Assembly (NCBI GenBank): GCA_024516035.1
Contig: CM044957.1
Span: forward strand, 44,677,547-44,741,546
Source of the DNA: Bactericera cockerelli
Lineage: Eukaryota; Arthropoda; Insecta; Hemiptera; Triozidae
Reading direction: 5' to 3'
Length of the DNA stretch: 64,000 nt
Below, piece after piece: positions 27,705 to 38,613 of the stretch. The position numbers and the translations under genes are program-made. The notes below the pieces were generated by a model. It searched no databases, had not been told where the DNA came from, and saw nothing but the letters and a program-made list of their open reading frames with translations. Positions within the stretch are counted from its first letter, which is position 1; each line of letters opens with the position of its first letter.

Positions 27705-30700
27705 GGAGGGAGGATTTAGAGAGAGAAAGTAGAGAGTAGTAAAAATAAATAATAACCCTCTTTAGTGGAAGGTAACCACTAGGCGAGGTTAATGCTCAAA
27801 GCCACAGGCTTTAACCTCGCCCCTTGGTTCACTACATATTCTTTTTTGTTTTTTTATCATGTCCTATTTTGTTGAATGTATGTAGTTGACCAATAAAGTG
27901 TTAAATAATAATAATAAAGCATTTTCTACCACCTAACCCTCAGAGTCTTATTATTATGTGGTCACAAACTCAAATTAACTCTGCAGCTCTTGCAGTTCAC
28001 ACCTGAGCTAGTAATTTTGAACCCCATCACACCTAGTGTTCCACTTTACTAATAATAATAATACTCTTTAGTGGAAGGTAACCACCAGGCGAGGTTAATG
28101 CTCAAAGCATTTTCTACCACCTAACCCTCAGAGTCTTATTATTATGTAGTCACAAACTCAAATTAATAAGGAAAAATTCGTGCACTGGGTGGGATTCGAA
28201 CCAACGGATCCCCGCGCTACCTGGATTACGCAGACTAGCGCGTTAACCACTTTGTGTTTTGAAGCCAGGCGCGGCCGATGGAAAAATGTTTGGGGGTGCA
28301 TCAAATGTAAACATAAACAGTTCATATCGAGACAGACCGCGAGATATATTCTACTCCTTTGCGATGTTTCGCGCTATGTGGCGTTTCCATGCAACTGGGG
28401 TTCGTTTCCTCACTTCTTATTTCTACATTTTTTTTATGCACCGTGTACTGTACTTTAGTTTTTTATTTACTTACTTATTTTCACTTATTTTAAGTCTTAA
28501 TTGACTTTGTATACATGCCATATGGTGTAAAATGTACAATAAAATGAATTTATTATTATTTTTATTATTATTATTACACGCTATGATCTCACTCTTACAT
28601 TGGCGGGGGTTTCTTGCATGAGCTCCGGAGACTTCTTCAGTTCCTCCTGGTAGTATACTTTGTTACCGAGTGCTCTCTGGTGGGTGGGGAATATCATGAG
28701 CAGCTCCTCGGTAAGATGTAGGGCCGACATGACCTGGCCTGAAATTACAAACAACCAGAAATTTTACACTTTGGAGAGTTATTTCTCTAATAATAATTTT
28801 TTTTTTTTTATGTAAAACAAAACCTACAAGCAATTATCCTTGTAATAGGGCCAACTTACAAATAATAATGTAGCAAAGTATCTATGGTTTTATTTGTGGT
28901 GAAGCACAAGGCCTCTTCACAATTTTTGTGGTTAGCACAGCATTACTAAGAGCCTCCTTTACTTTTTCAAATTATTCTATTACATTAATTTCTTTTTACT
29001 CTGGTAATACCACCACTGGTCGTTACTTATACAAGTAACTACTCATTTTTCCTCACGAGATAAGAGTGGACCCCGAACATCCAAGAGAACAGAAAAATTC
29101 CTGCCCCGCTGGGGATCGAACCTAGGTCACCATGCGTGCAATGCCTAGCGCGCTAGCTCACTCTGCCACGGTGACTACATAATGTAGCAAAGTATTTGCA
29201 TAGAAACAGAGGCTGAATAAGAGTGGGTTTACATTATACAAGAAAAAATCCTGAAAAGCGCTTCCTCCTTTTTCAATATCAATTGAACCAAACAAAAGAT
29301 TCTCATCACTGTAATAGATAGCCGCGTAATGTTCAGCTCATCATATTTATAACTATCATATTTTTGTTGTTTTTCAAATAATTTCTTTTTACCTGTGATA
29401 CACTTAGATATTATAATTTTGATAAATATTTTAAATTTTGCTTTTGTTTATACTTATATTTTGTATTTGTAAGTTTGTTATATATTTATATAGAGCTTGG
29501 CCCGTAAATATACACCTGTTCAACAGGTATTTTAAAAAAACTAAGCTGTTTTTAGTTTATTTTTACCTTGCATGAATTTTGAATAAGCCAAATACTCGAG
29601 AATTTCCCATTTGGCCGTTGTGGTTTTGTTTCTGTCCAGTTCGTGGCGGCGCAGAGCTTCACCCATCCATAGGGCAGTGTGGTAGAAGTCTTGAGTGTTG
29701 TAGGACTGGCGACCTAACTCGAAACAGTCACTGGCTGAAAAGAGATATAAAGAAAATACATTTTAACTATATTACTTGCGAGAAATTTCCAATATTAGAA
29801 ATCGTAAGTATTTTTTTTTTTTTACTCATCAAAACCATACGAGGTTAGCACAAGATTCAAGCTAACCTCGGTTTGTGAGTTTCCTGCGAATGGAGGGTAA
29901 AACCCCCGTCGTGATATGACCATGGCAGTTGAAAGCGACGTTAAACCCCAATTTAAAAAAAAAAAAAAAGCTAACCTCGTATGGTTTTGATGACAAGATT
30001 CAAGCTAACCTCGTATGGTTTTGATGACAAGATTCAAGCTAACCTCGTATGGTTTTGATGACAAGATTCAAGCTAACCTCGTATGGTTTTGATGACAAGA
30101 TTCAAGCTAACCTCGTATGGTTTTGATGACAAGATTCAAGCTAACCTCGTATGGTTTTGATGACAAGATTCAAGCTAACCTCGTATGGTTTTGATGACAA
30201 GATTCAAGCTAACCTCGTATGGTTTTGATGACAAGATTCAAGCTAACCTCGTATGGTTTTGATGACAAGATTCAAGCTAACCTCGTATGGTTTTGATGAC
30301 AAGATTCAAGCTAACCTCGTATGGTTTTGATGACAAGATTCAAGCTAACCTCGTATGGTTTTGATGACAAGATTCAAGCTAACCTCGTATGGTTTTGATG
30401 ACAAGATTCAAGCTAACCTCGTATGGTTTTGATGACAAGATTCAAGCTAACCTCGTATGGTTTTGATGACAAGATTCAAGCTAACCTCGTATGGTTTTGA
30501 TGACAAGATTCAAGCTAACCTCGTATGGTTTTGATGACAAGATTCAAGCTAACCTCGTATGGTTTTGATGACAAGATTCAAGCTAACCTCGTATGGTTTT
30601 GATGACAAGATTCAAGCTAACCTCGTATGGTTTTGATGACAAGATTCAAGCTAACCTCGTATGGTTTTGATGACGGTGCTGGGCTCTCATTCATTGAAGA

Positions 30701-33490
30701 GTAAATAATATGATGAAAATGTTTTTATAAAACGTAAAGCGAGAATTTCAACACCAAAAAAATTACTTGTCTCTTCCTTTTAGGAAGGAAAGTAATAATA
30801 ATTGTCATATTGATTTTACCTGTTTTCTGTGTGTAAATAGAGCTCGGCTCTTGAATATACAACCGTTCTGCCAGCATTTATTTATCATTTACTTCCGAGC
30901 CAGCGTCGATGACGCGTTAAAGGCACCTGTTCTCATTGAATCACCGAAGTTAAGCAACGTCTAGCGAGGTCTTTACCTCGCTAGACCCTCTATTCGCTGG
31001 AAACTCACAAACCATCTACTCAAATTAACCTCATCCAGCCTGAGTGGGGTCAAAAATAGCCAGTATCACGGAGGTTCGAATTTGAATGGTCACCCATCCA
31101 AGTCCTAACCTCACTGGAAGTTGCTCGACTTTAGTGACACAAAAAGAACTCGTGTATTTAACGTGGCATCAACGCTGATTGACTGGAGGTTTTTACGATC
31201 ACAAGAGTTAACACACATAACTGCTACTGGTCACATGGTAACAAAAGGTCAAAACATTTGTTCAAGAGATCACAATGAATTGCAATTGTATGGTTTGCTT
31301 TCTCTAAACTCTCACTAGAGAATATACAGAGTGGACAAGACCAGGTGTGTTTTGCCATCTGTTTTATTTTTATTGTATTTTTGTTTTTAAATATTTTTAA
31401 ATTTGTTCATACATATTTTATTTTTGTAATATGTATAAAAAATATTTTACACATAGTTATACACTTTTTATAAAGTGCATAGGTATGTAGTTGGTTTATT
31501 ATTATAATTTTTGTACAAGAAAAATACTTCCAATTACAAAGATTATAAACTAGCGGGCTATCGCCCGCTTTGCGGGCCGAGGCATGGCCGTAAAGCAAAA
31601 AAACCTTTTTCGCCAATGGCAGGTGTTGTAGTGGGAATTTCAAAAAATCCCGTCTTATTGCACATCTAGACTATAAGACAAAGCTACCTACCAAATTTCA
31701 GCTTCCTAGGACTTACCAGTTCGGAGAAACAGTGATGAATCAGTGAGTCAGTCAGTCAGTGAGTGAAACTCTCTTTTATAAGTATAGATTGAACAGAAGT
31801 AAAGTCAGGTGGATCAACTGACTGAGAAGTATAAATGACTCCCCAGGTATAAAGTCAAGGCTTACCGGTAAGTTGAGAAGTATACTGAACTCCATTGAGC
31901 TCTCCCCTAGCAACGGAAGTAGTGTCCAAGTTGTAAGTATCTTGAAGTCTGAGCAATGCTGCGGCTGCTCCACTTAAATCTTCCTCTGTTGGAAATTTGA
32001 GATCTTGCTTGTATCGGGTCATATTCTCTGCTGCCTCTGTAATTACAATAAGGATATTTTCATATGATAGGTGCATACTTAATACAAACCTGATTTTCAA
32101 TATTTGTAGTCTGTGCCTGGATTTTCCTAACCTATTTTTTTTTTTTTTTTTTTTTTTCAATTTCTAGGCATTTTTTTTCTCAGAACAATCTGAGGTTCCT
32201 CAGGTCAACTGCAAGAGATTTTGAACAAAAAAAATCAATGAAAATACACATTTTTTCTGGGTTTTTTTATGAAGTTTACCCTATGAAGATGGAGCAGCCA
32301 TAAATTATTATACTGGTGATTAATAATAATAAAGATCTTGTCCAATTGAATACAAAACAAAAAAAAAATCATTCTCCTCAACATATAAGTTTAAATACTT
32401 ATAACTCCCTGCCCAAATATTGTGGTAATAGTCTTGCCATCTAAGTTCAATATTTACCCTCACTTATCTTCACAGGGTATGGTATCCAGTAGCTCTATAA
32501 AGCATTAGCTAATGTCCTAATAGAGCTCAAGACTGAAGTGTTTTATTACCTTTCTATAAGGTAAAGCCCAAGTACCTTCATAGATGTGATCCTTCATGTA
32601 ATGTTCCGCTTGCTTCCAGTCCATGATTAGCCTCTTGACAACAAGGAAAGCATTTATTGGGTTTGCCAAGTATTCCTTTACATCTTTAGCTGCTTCAGCA
32701 TGCTCCATTTTGAATCCATTTGATATTCTGTTATCATGATAAGGACAAAAGTAAGTAATACTGTCTCTTAGCATTGTAGTCATTTTCAGGTGCCTAAATA
32801 CAATATCTAAATAATAACTAATTAAGATGTCCCACCAAGAGGATGCATTATTGCCTGAGAAAAATTCTTTTAACTTACATTATACTCATATATTAAAAAT
32901 TATAACACACATGACTAGTAAAGAAAAATCACTTGAAATTAAAGAACCTTTAGCTTGTAAGTTGTGTGAGAAATTTAATCAATAACATTTTCTAATAGGC
33001 TCCTGGTTCATTTCTGGTTTGCCAGACAAACTACTGGTTTCAGACTAGTCTCAAATCTCTACATTCATTTAACAAAAAAATTAAAATTGCCTGTTTGAAT
33101 AAAGTGTATAACAATCCACACGGAGCTCATTGATATAAGCCCACAAACATTATTACCTATTCATAATTTGCTTACAGTTGATTGTAACACTTTCTGACAA
33201 ATTCATATGACCCTTCAACTAAATTGGACTTCAACAATTGTTCCATGGCTACAAAATAAAAAGACGGTGAAACACTCATTTTAAAATATAAAAAGAATCT
33301 TTTGTACTTACTTCTTGAGTGTTGTCAGTCGCTCCTCCTGTGCCTCAATGTACTTGTCCAGAGTATGAATTAAGATCACCTCAGTAGTGAGGAGTTCTTC
33401 CATATCTGCCAGAGCTGTGTAGACTTCTGCATGAGATATGCTCACACTTCCCAGGAGACAGGAAGCTATGAAGCAGGAACACCACCACAT
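18942..33490 (-). CDS. P4HA: Prolyl 4-hydroxylase subunit alpha (ten coding exons)
   Basis: ER-lumen 2-oxoglutarate/Fe(II) dioxygenase subunit that hydroxylates proline in collagen-like chains. Coding exons in transcript order: 33490-33312, 32727-32576, 32036-31866, 29734-29567, 28738-28599, 26959-26711, 25180-24956, 23576-23511, 22636-22471 and 19030-18942. All are GT/AG and in phase, giving 534 aa, the family length. I start at Met 33490 because 'ttttccag' just upstream looks like an acceptor; this gives a 21-residue signal peptide (MWWCSCFIASCLLGSVSISHA). An in-frame upstream ATG at 33514 is the alternative. The N-terminal P4Ha domain and peptide-binding TPR region (exons 3-5) precede the catalytic part. 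Iron ligands are H423 and D425 (HYEPHYDFA) and H494; K504 (GSKWVSNKW) binds 2-oxoglutarate. The tail is acidic-poor with no KDEL, as expected because the PDI partner carries it. The last intron is 3.4 kb and full of transposons. Confidence 0.96.
19095..19222 (+). mobile_element. Family I retroposon, 3' half
   Basis: It runs from 'gtcctcatgatggttgatcg' through 'ctggagaccatcactcaccc' to an (AAC)n tail. It lies in the last intron of P4HA and matches 46920-47050. Confidence 0.7.
19466..20816 (+). mobile_element. piggyBac-type DNA transposon, degraded
   Basis: Bounded by TTAA (19462-19465 and 20817-20820) and inverted ends CCCTTATTAACCC / GGGTTAATAAGGG. Subterminal 'ccccgcgttgca' repeats occur at about 19476, 19857 (inverted) and 20663. 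TTAA sites and the transposase relic inside together identify the superfamily. At 1.35 kb it is internally deleted relative to autonomous elements (usually 2.4 kb or more). Confidence 0.9.
19905..20455 (+). pseudogene. piggyBac transposase relic (C-terminal part)
   Basis: Three pieces in different frames. The first reads ...VRQPSAVTEYNKN (about 20005-20045). The second reads MGGTDLMDENINRHRIAIRN then KKWWWAIFSWTLDV and NAWNLY, the conserved core around the last catalytic Asp (about 20047-20180). The third is a Cys-rich end, RCTGAYCT...RKCDVGLCVSCFETYH (about 20340-20440), matching the family's C-terminal zinc-binding domain. Frameshifts and stops separate the pieces, and the N-terminal half is absent, so it cannot encode a working protein. 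Confidence 0.85.
21251..21330 (-). pseudogene. Duplicate of P4HA exon 9 splice donor edge
   Basis: It matches the real exon 9 edge (22441-22523) almost perfectly: about 53 nt of exon encoding ...LTRHAACPVLTGSKW, donor gtgagt, and about 26 nt of intron. The copy continues at 22411-22435 beyond a 1,080-bp insertion. It has no acceptor, so it is a dead exon fragment in the last P4HA intron. Confidence 0.88.
21331..22410 (+). mobile_element. Retroposon tail inserted in the duplicated exon, with a nested MITE
   Basis: ATAGTCA occurs at 21324-21330 and again at 22411-22417, a 7-bp target duplication. The insert starts 'gataaagggttgggtggaag' with the common LINE-tail stem-loop and ends in (TAA)n. 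A TA-flanked foldback MITE sits inside its A/T-rich tail. Confidence 0.75.
21517..22400. mobile_element. 884-bp palindromic mariner-like MITE
   Basis: Ends CAGGGTGAGCATAAAGTC / inverted, flanked by TA (21515-21516, 22401-22402). The arms of about 400 bp are mirrored around about 21950 with phrases such as 'atctcgagaatggctga' and 'ccatgcccagcctga'. No coding capacity. A truncated relative ('cagggtgtccataaagtctc') lies at 40320-40395. Confidence 0.85.
22840..23145. mobile_element. pogo-like MITE with internal ~74-bp repeats
   Basis: The right end ...CCAGGTTTGACTG is followed by TA at 23146-23147. It shares 'ataagagaaacctggatata' and related phrases with 17543-17890. About three tandem units of 'aggtccaatttacctctc...' fill it. 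The left end is unclear. It lies in P4HA intron 8. Confidence 0.6.
23999..24414. mobile_element. hAT-type MITE
   Basis: Inverted ends start CACTGAGATCATATAACATA. A perfect 8-bp target duplication CCCCTTAG lies at 23991-23998 and 24415-24422. An 8-bp duplication with short inverted ends is the hAT hallmark. 416 bp, non-coding, in P4HA intron 7. Confidence 0.88.
24534..24885. mobile_element. SINE family A (-) followed by a retrotransposon 3' tail (+)
   Basis: SINE A on the minus strand at 24534-24672 ('accgacctccagatgacatg'). Then a plus-strand tail at about 24697-24885 starts 'gaggttaagtggcagagaat' with the stem-loop and ends 'aataaagtgtaataaataaa'. Confidence 0.6.
25250..25385 (+). mobile_element. 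Non-LTR retrotransposon 3' tail
   Basis: Stem-loop 'gaatgccaaaggcattatc', then 'caccacccttgatcaaactt', ending 'ttgaataataat'. In P4HA intron 6. Confidence 0.55.
25438..25675 (+). mobile_element. 5S rRNA-derived SINE (reference copy)
   Basis: The head is recognisably 5S rRNA: 'gccagcgtggatggcctgtt', then 'ggatcaccgaagttaaacaa' (A-box region). At about 25505 it changes to the body 'gcattccggcccaaccca' and 'tcgtgatatgaccatgcagt', ending A-rich. The 5S-like part is about 70-90 nt, so it is not a functional 5S gene. It lies in P4HA intron 6. Confidence 0.85.
26005..26235 (-). mobile_element. tRNA-headed SINE, family B, with an inverted head fragment
   Basis: Minus-strand copy ending at the tRNA-like '...accactgagctaccggg' (about 26180). 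A plus-strand fragment of the same family head ('aaaaccagccgggacatgac') follows directly. Confidence 0.6.
26902..27732 (-). repeat. Four-copy array of the P4HA exon 6 acceptor edge with (GA)n
   Basis: The first 58 nt of exon 6 (26902-26959) recur at 27061-27118, 27247-27304 and 27406-27463. Each is preceded in transcript direction by a C run, CAG acceptor and a long CT-rich tract. Copy spacing is 159, 186 and 159 bp. The flanks are pure or near-pure (GA)n on the plus strand, continuing to about 27732. Reading frame stays open through all copies because CT repeats encode Leu-Ser. Confidence 0.92.
27755..28260 (-). mobile_element. SINE family D and retroposon tail pieces
   Basis: Two related 'ctttagtggaaggtaaccac' segments (27760, 28070) precede a minus-strand tRNA-like end at about 28175-28255 ('gggattcgaaccaacggatc', 'gactagcgcgttaaccact'). 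Full relatives lie at 42392-42590 (+) and 54380-54675 (-). Confidence 0.65.
29020..29185 (-). mobile_element. tRNA-headed SINE, family C
   Basis: The minus-strand tRNA-like head spans about 29105-29180 ('ggggatcgaacctaggtcac', 'gcgctagctcactctgccac'), followed by the shared body. In P4HA intron 4. Confidence 0.7.
29865..29968 (+). mobile_element. 5S-type SINE, 3' body only
   Basis: 'ggtttgtgagtttcctgcga' to 'cgtgatatgaccatggcagt' and a poly-A run match the body of the 5S-headed SINEs. The head has been lost. It abuts the 34-bp array. Confidence 0.65.
29970..30674. repeat. 34-bp minisatellite, about 20.7 copies
   Basis: The unit starts 'gctaacctcgtatggttttg' and ends 'atgacaagattcaa' (34 bp). 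Every copy I read is identical. There is no variable spacer. An inverted single copy of the unit core lies at about 29825-29848 and a direct half-copy at 29849-29870. The array sits in P4HA intron 3, about 240 bp upstream of the exon 4 acceptor. Confidence 0.97.
30895..31185. mobile_element. Two 5S-headed SINEs, head to head
   Basis: A plus-strand 5S-like head (30899-30970; 'aatcaccgaagttaagcaac') stops at 'ctagcgaggt'. A minus-strand copy follows (about 30975-31185). Its head keeps the inner part of 5S, 'ttaggacttggatgggtgac', which is the C-box region of a 5S gene. In P4HA intron 3. Confidence 0.8.
31551..31790 (+). repeat. Interspersed repeat, family K
   Basis: It opens with GCGGGCTATCGCCCGC then 'tttgcgggccgaggcatgg' and ends in 'gtcagtcagtcagtgagtga'. 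A second copy at 61388-61640 is nearly identical over about 170 bp. Helitron-like or other non-coding mobile unit; class not settled. Confidence 0.65.
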
Positions 33491-34102
33491 CCTGGAAAAC
33501 CAGAATTTTTTCATGTGTCAATAACTAACAAATAAAAATGAATGCCTATCTAATTGTTCCAATTGAATGCCTTTTAAAATATACTTAAAAAATACTTGGA
33601 TTTTTTTTTTTAATTTGGGTTTAACATTGCTTTCAACTGCATGGTCATATCACAACGGAATAATTCTCTTTGATAATTTGATGTTTGTTATTCATGTTTT
33701 TCTAAAAAAATACTTTAGTGTGTATAATATCAGGGCTGGATCAACCTTCTGGGCCTGTATCACTTATGTGGTGCAAAGCTCTAGCACTCAAAGAAAAAAA
33801 TCAAACAGACCCTGGATAAGTGGATAGTGCCATCGTATATTTACCCTATCAGCATGGGATAGTACCATTAGTAGAATGGTATGACTCTCACAATAATAAT
33901 GATATTCAATAATTATGCATACCCTTCATGTATTCAATTATGCATACATTAGTAGAATACAATTGAAATACCATAAAACTACCTGGTTAGGACTTAAAAG
34001 TCCCAATATCTCAGTTCAAATATAAAGATAAAAATAGTACCACTTTACATTGCAGAAGTTTCTTTGACATGACTGGTATTTTGAAGGGTTCACTTGGACT
34101 AA

Positions 34103-34133
<31 letters not shown>

Positions 34134-34805
34134 CATCCTAGATGAGGGTTGTGGTTGTGACATATCAAATCAAATGATTTTGAGGTGCTGTTAATAAATT
34201 TGACATATTTTTGAGTGATAAGGAAAGTTGTTTTGTGTCACACCAATTTATTTTATTATCAAGCCGGTGGTAGGTAAACTAGATGGGTAACAAAAGGCTT
34301 AGTTGTGAATTTTTCTTTTGTCCTGCGTTCTACAGGACAATTATTTTTATCCAATTCAAACAGATGAATTTTCTCATTTTTGAAACTATGTACCTACTCT
34401 TTTGTTTAATTTTCTTATGGTCAAGCTACTTACACAATGATATATTGTATTCCGTAAAAAAGTTTGAGGTACATGAGACATGTTTGTGACTATGTTAGCA
34501 GAACTAACAAATATTGTATTAATGTGATTTAGCCATTAATATTACAATATATTATTGGTCAGATTAACTTTTCTACTACAGCATCTGTGGTTCCGATTGA
34601 ACAATTGTGGGTAGTTAAAAATGTTATGAATTCATTACAAGTTGGCCATGCCTCAATAAACTCAAATGAGCCATAGACCTGGCTGCAACGCAGCTAGTTA
34701 CAAAATAAAAAGGTAAGTTGGGGGGCTCTACAAAGCTCATAATATCTTATTTCTTAGGTTGTCTTAGCCAAATGAGAACCAATCAGCAGCTAGAACATTC
34801 CTTTT

Positions 34806-34846
34806 CTCCAAAAGGAACCGAGTCCCCAACTCGGTTCCTTTTGGAG
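34806..34846. repeat. Perfect 18-bp hairpin
   Basis: Stem 'ctccaaaaggaaccgagt' (34806-34823), loop CCCCA, and the exact complement at 34829-34846. The loop is too short for a typical pre-miRNA. Confidence 0.85.
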
Positions 34847-36424
34847 GAACAGATGTTCCTCGGTTTGTTTACATTTTCAGAGAAACAGTGCATTTTATTA
34901 AGACTGTTCCATTCCGTTTCACTCTGTTCTGTTTCAAAATGTATAATAAAATTTGATTTATGTAAAGGTAGTGTATATCTCCAAAGTGCAAGGCTCATAG
35001 CATGTCATACAGTAGAATTTTTTTTTTAGAATTTTTTAGAATTTAGAATTTATTGTTTGTTAGACATTTACCTATAGTAGTTTATATGGGCCTATAGAAT
35101 ATATTAACCAGCCCTTTGGCATACCCAAGAAACTGTTCATCACAAGAAATACTCTGTAACAGATGAAGTCTGAGCTGACATTTTGATATGCTGTTTAGAC
35201 CTTTGAGAAGCAGTGCAAAATGATTTGAACCCAATCAGTGCCTCAGGACTAGAGTTATTTACCTAAACAAAAAACATTTCCAACCTAATCTCTTAGACAA
35301 ACTTGATTGTCTTGAGAAGAACTGTTGTTTCTTGAGAAGAAAGTAGGTAGGTACTTATTTTACCTTTTAATACACAAATAAGAGTATCCAAACTTACCTT
35401 ATCTTGATTTTTAAAACTGGACAACTTATCACTTTTATATTTTATAACAGTTCTTAAAATAAAATGATCATTAAGCCTGGGAATAACTTTGTTTCCTATA
35501 ATGAATATTAGATAATGGTGTTTAAGGAAATAAGTGAGAGCAAGTAAAAGTAAAAGGATGAGACTTGAGAAAGAGATCAAAGGTCAGGGTCCCATTCAAG
35601 AAACTTTACACTACCCAAAAGAGAGAGTATGAATAATTCTGTTCCACTAGGCTACTACCAAGTCCCCACTATTCAAATGACATTACTCTATCAAAGTGCA
35701 AGAGACTTGTGGTCTACAACCACCAAATTAATTTGAACATTAGAAATAAGGAGAAAGGATGTTTTGCACATCTAGTAATTATTCTACAGATAATGAATGT
35801 CTGTCTGTACTCAGTCTAGCATTCAGAAACTACTGATCCAATTTAAATGAAACTTTAGGAGTATGATGAGCTATGATCTAAGGATACCAGGGTAGGTTTC
35901 TGAAAACGTTGAAAGGTTCAATGTTTAGATTGTTTAATCAGTTTATTGTTGCTCTTCTGGGTGGACAGGGACCACTTTAGCGGCCATGCCTCAGTCAATT
36001 TTACGATGCAGATAGCAAAAATATTATCGGAATTAAAAATCAACCTCTCTAAAAAATTTTGGTCAGCCAGATCCAGATAACGAACGATCACGCCACATCC
36101 AATGTTTATTAAGTTTATTTATAAAAAGAACAAGAAGGCATGGCGCATGACTGTGCGACAATGCCTTAACCCTTGAGTAACTCAAGAGAAATACGATTTC
36201 TGTTCCGTCCGCTGTTGCGAAGTACGGATAAACTGCTAGTTGAGCCTTTTATATTGTACAGTGTTGCCAATTGGTTTGAAACTTTGAACGAAAAAAAACC
36301 CTTTTCATCCCTTTCAATTATCCCTCAAAAATCCCTTACATTCTACAGCTACATCAAGCAAAACGCTAATTTGTAACGCCAAAAAAACGAGCGTGACTCG
36401 TGCGCTAATCATAATTTTAATATA

Positions 36425-36560
36425 GTCCAGCCGCAATTTTCATTAGAGAACCGGGTACCCGAGCATTTCCATTACAGAACCGGGTACCTGAGCAATTTTC
36501 ATTAGAGAACTGGGAACTCGAACAATTTTCATTAGAGAACCGGGTACCACGGAATATATC
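36425..36560. repeat. Minisatellite, unit about 36 bp, four copies
   Basis: Units carry 'ttttcattagagaaccgggt' with small changes and contain GGTACC sites. Confidence 0.75.
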
Positions 36561-37948
36561 AACGAGAACCCAAGTACTTCATCAGCCGGTTCCAATCATC
36601 AGCCCTGCTAGGAACCTATTGGGGATAGTCTGTCTGTTAACTTGAAAGTAGGCACGGTCGGTGGGAAAATGTGTTGGGGGTGCTGCCAAATGAACCGGAC
36701 TAAAATGGGATTTATAGAGTAGCTCTTTCAGTATATCTAAAGAGTCTGAGTTTGTTTACCATGCCCATCGTAATAGGTGCCTATTTACTTTAGAATGACT
36801 CCATCGAGAGGAAAACACAGTATAGTTCCACTAGGTCATGAATGAACTGATGAAGGAAATCTCAAACGAAAAATCTTTTGACGGAATCATATCGGAATAA
36901 TCTGATTTTTCTATTTGGTTCAACTTATACTTACATTCCGTTACCGGCTATGTGAGGTAGCTTAACACGGCCTCAGCGTTTCCAATAATAAAATTCGCCA
37001 CGCGATCTGACATTTGCGAGGTAGGTGTCCTCGATTGAACATGGTTCCTCTTCGTTTAGGCAGATGAGCAGGTGCTATCAAATTTTCTAGGCGATTGGGC
37101 TTACATGGAAAAAATCGTTTATCACCGGCAAAAATAACACTACGAGTTCAACTATAATTCAACTGACAATCTGACCTAATAATCATAGCTTCTCTGAGGA
37201 GCTACTATTATTAAACATGTTAGATCAAGTTTTTTTACATAGAATACATACATAGAAATTGACATTAACAAAACTTGATCAAGGGCGCGTTGCTAATTCC
37301 AACGGCATTCTCTTCCAATAATGTTGTTTCTTCCAATACTATAATGTTGCGTCTACATAATTACATGATAAGTGAATGATTACTTGATTAGGTACCTACC
37401 TATATTTATTTACCTGTACCTGTGGCCCATGTAGAGACTTGATCTGTCAGAGGTCCATCTGGGCATGAGTTAATAGTTCAGTTGTACTCTAGACGCTGGA
37501 CAACCTGGTTGGATCCTGAACAACTATAAGACCGTTCATCAGATAATAGAAAAATTGAATAACCTACCGAAAGTTTACAAAGGTAAATATTAGCTATTAT
37601 TATCATTTTTGGTTGTTTGTTTGTATTTGAGTTGGTCTAGGATTTAAGATAGGTAGGCTCTTGATAACGCAAAATAGTACGTACAGTTAATAGTCAAGGC
37701 CAAGTCTTATTTCTAGAACGTTTCAAGAAGTCGAAGTTTTTTCACGAAGGACACAACTACGCAAGTATGCAAAAGTACATCAAGCTCGCCGGGAGGCGAG
37801 TTCTCGTCAAGAGTATAACGTGCCAGCCTGCCTATAATAACACGAAACAGATTTATGTATGTCTACTTAAAATTTTAAACAATCTAAACTAACATCAATC
37901 TAACAAAAATCGTAATTACATTCAAGTTGAATCGAAATGTCCTTGTTA

Positions 37949-38085
37949 CATAAGTATGTCCATTGTCCAGTGTACTTGATAATAGGTACTATCAGCTATA
38001 TGGGGGCTTAGTTCATAAGTATGTTACATAAGTATGTCCAGTGTGCTTGGTAGTAGATACTATCAGCTATAAGGGGCTTAGTTCG
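37949..38085. repeat. Two-copy direct repeat, about 75 bp
   Basis: 'acataagtatgtcca...cagtgt', then 'tactatcagctata' and 'ggggcttagttc', occur twice in tandem with small differences. Confidence 0.7.
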
Positions 38086-38596
38086 GTATAATATGGTCGC
38101 CACCATTTCTCATCAATATTGTAAACCAGGGAGAAATTGTTCTGGGCTCAATTCGGGTGCACTCCTTTTTCTTGATTTGAAACAGGTTCAAAATTGGACC
38201 TCATATTAAGATGTAATAGTAATAGTGTACGATGTAATAGAGATGTAATACGATGTAAAATAGAAGGTAATCATGGAGATCTTATGTTTTTCTTCGCCTT
38301 ACCTTTACAGGTGAAGGTATGTTTAGCTGAGTGGTAACGACGATTTCCCAGAATGTGACCCCAAATTAAAGAATTTGAGCTAATTCGTATATGGGAAAAG
38401 AAATAATATTATATTGGAATTCCTGAAATATTATCAACATACCGTCTTATCCGAATAAAAAACTACCTTGAAATTACTTGCCACTTCCTGAAACTTGACA
38501 ACAGGAGGGTTCAAAAATCTGGACCATTTTTTTATACATATATATACGTATACATTCATAATACATACATACATATATGTACCTACGTTAATCATT

Positions 38597-38613
38597 CGAG
38601 AAGGTAAGAGTTA
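38597..38613 (+). repeat. Second copy of the phosphatase exon 1 splice donor
   Basis: 'tcgagaaggtaagagt' (16 nt) occurs here and at the exon 1 donor (about 38892-38907). No in-frame start stands close upstream of this copy, so it looks like a duplicated edge and not a second first exon. Confidence 0.5.

Noticed and set aside
27502..27732. Arg-Glu-rich protein on the plus strand
   Set aside because: It is the translation of a (GA)n microsatellite.
29970..30674. CRISPR-like array of 34-bp repeats
   Set aside because: There are no unique spacers between repeats, no cas genes, and the array lies in an intron of an insect gene. It is a minisatellite.
33491..33514. P4HA start at the upstream in-frame ATG (33514)
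   Set aside because: A typical acceptor (ttttccag) ends at 33492, and starting at 33490 leaves a cleaner signal peptide. Kept as an alternative, not excluded.
34783..35029. Open frames on both strands near 34800-35000
   Set aside because: They overlap a perfect hairpin, have no recognisable motif and no splice context.
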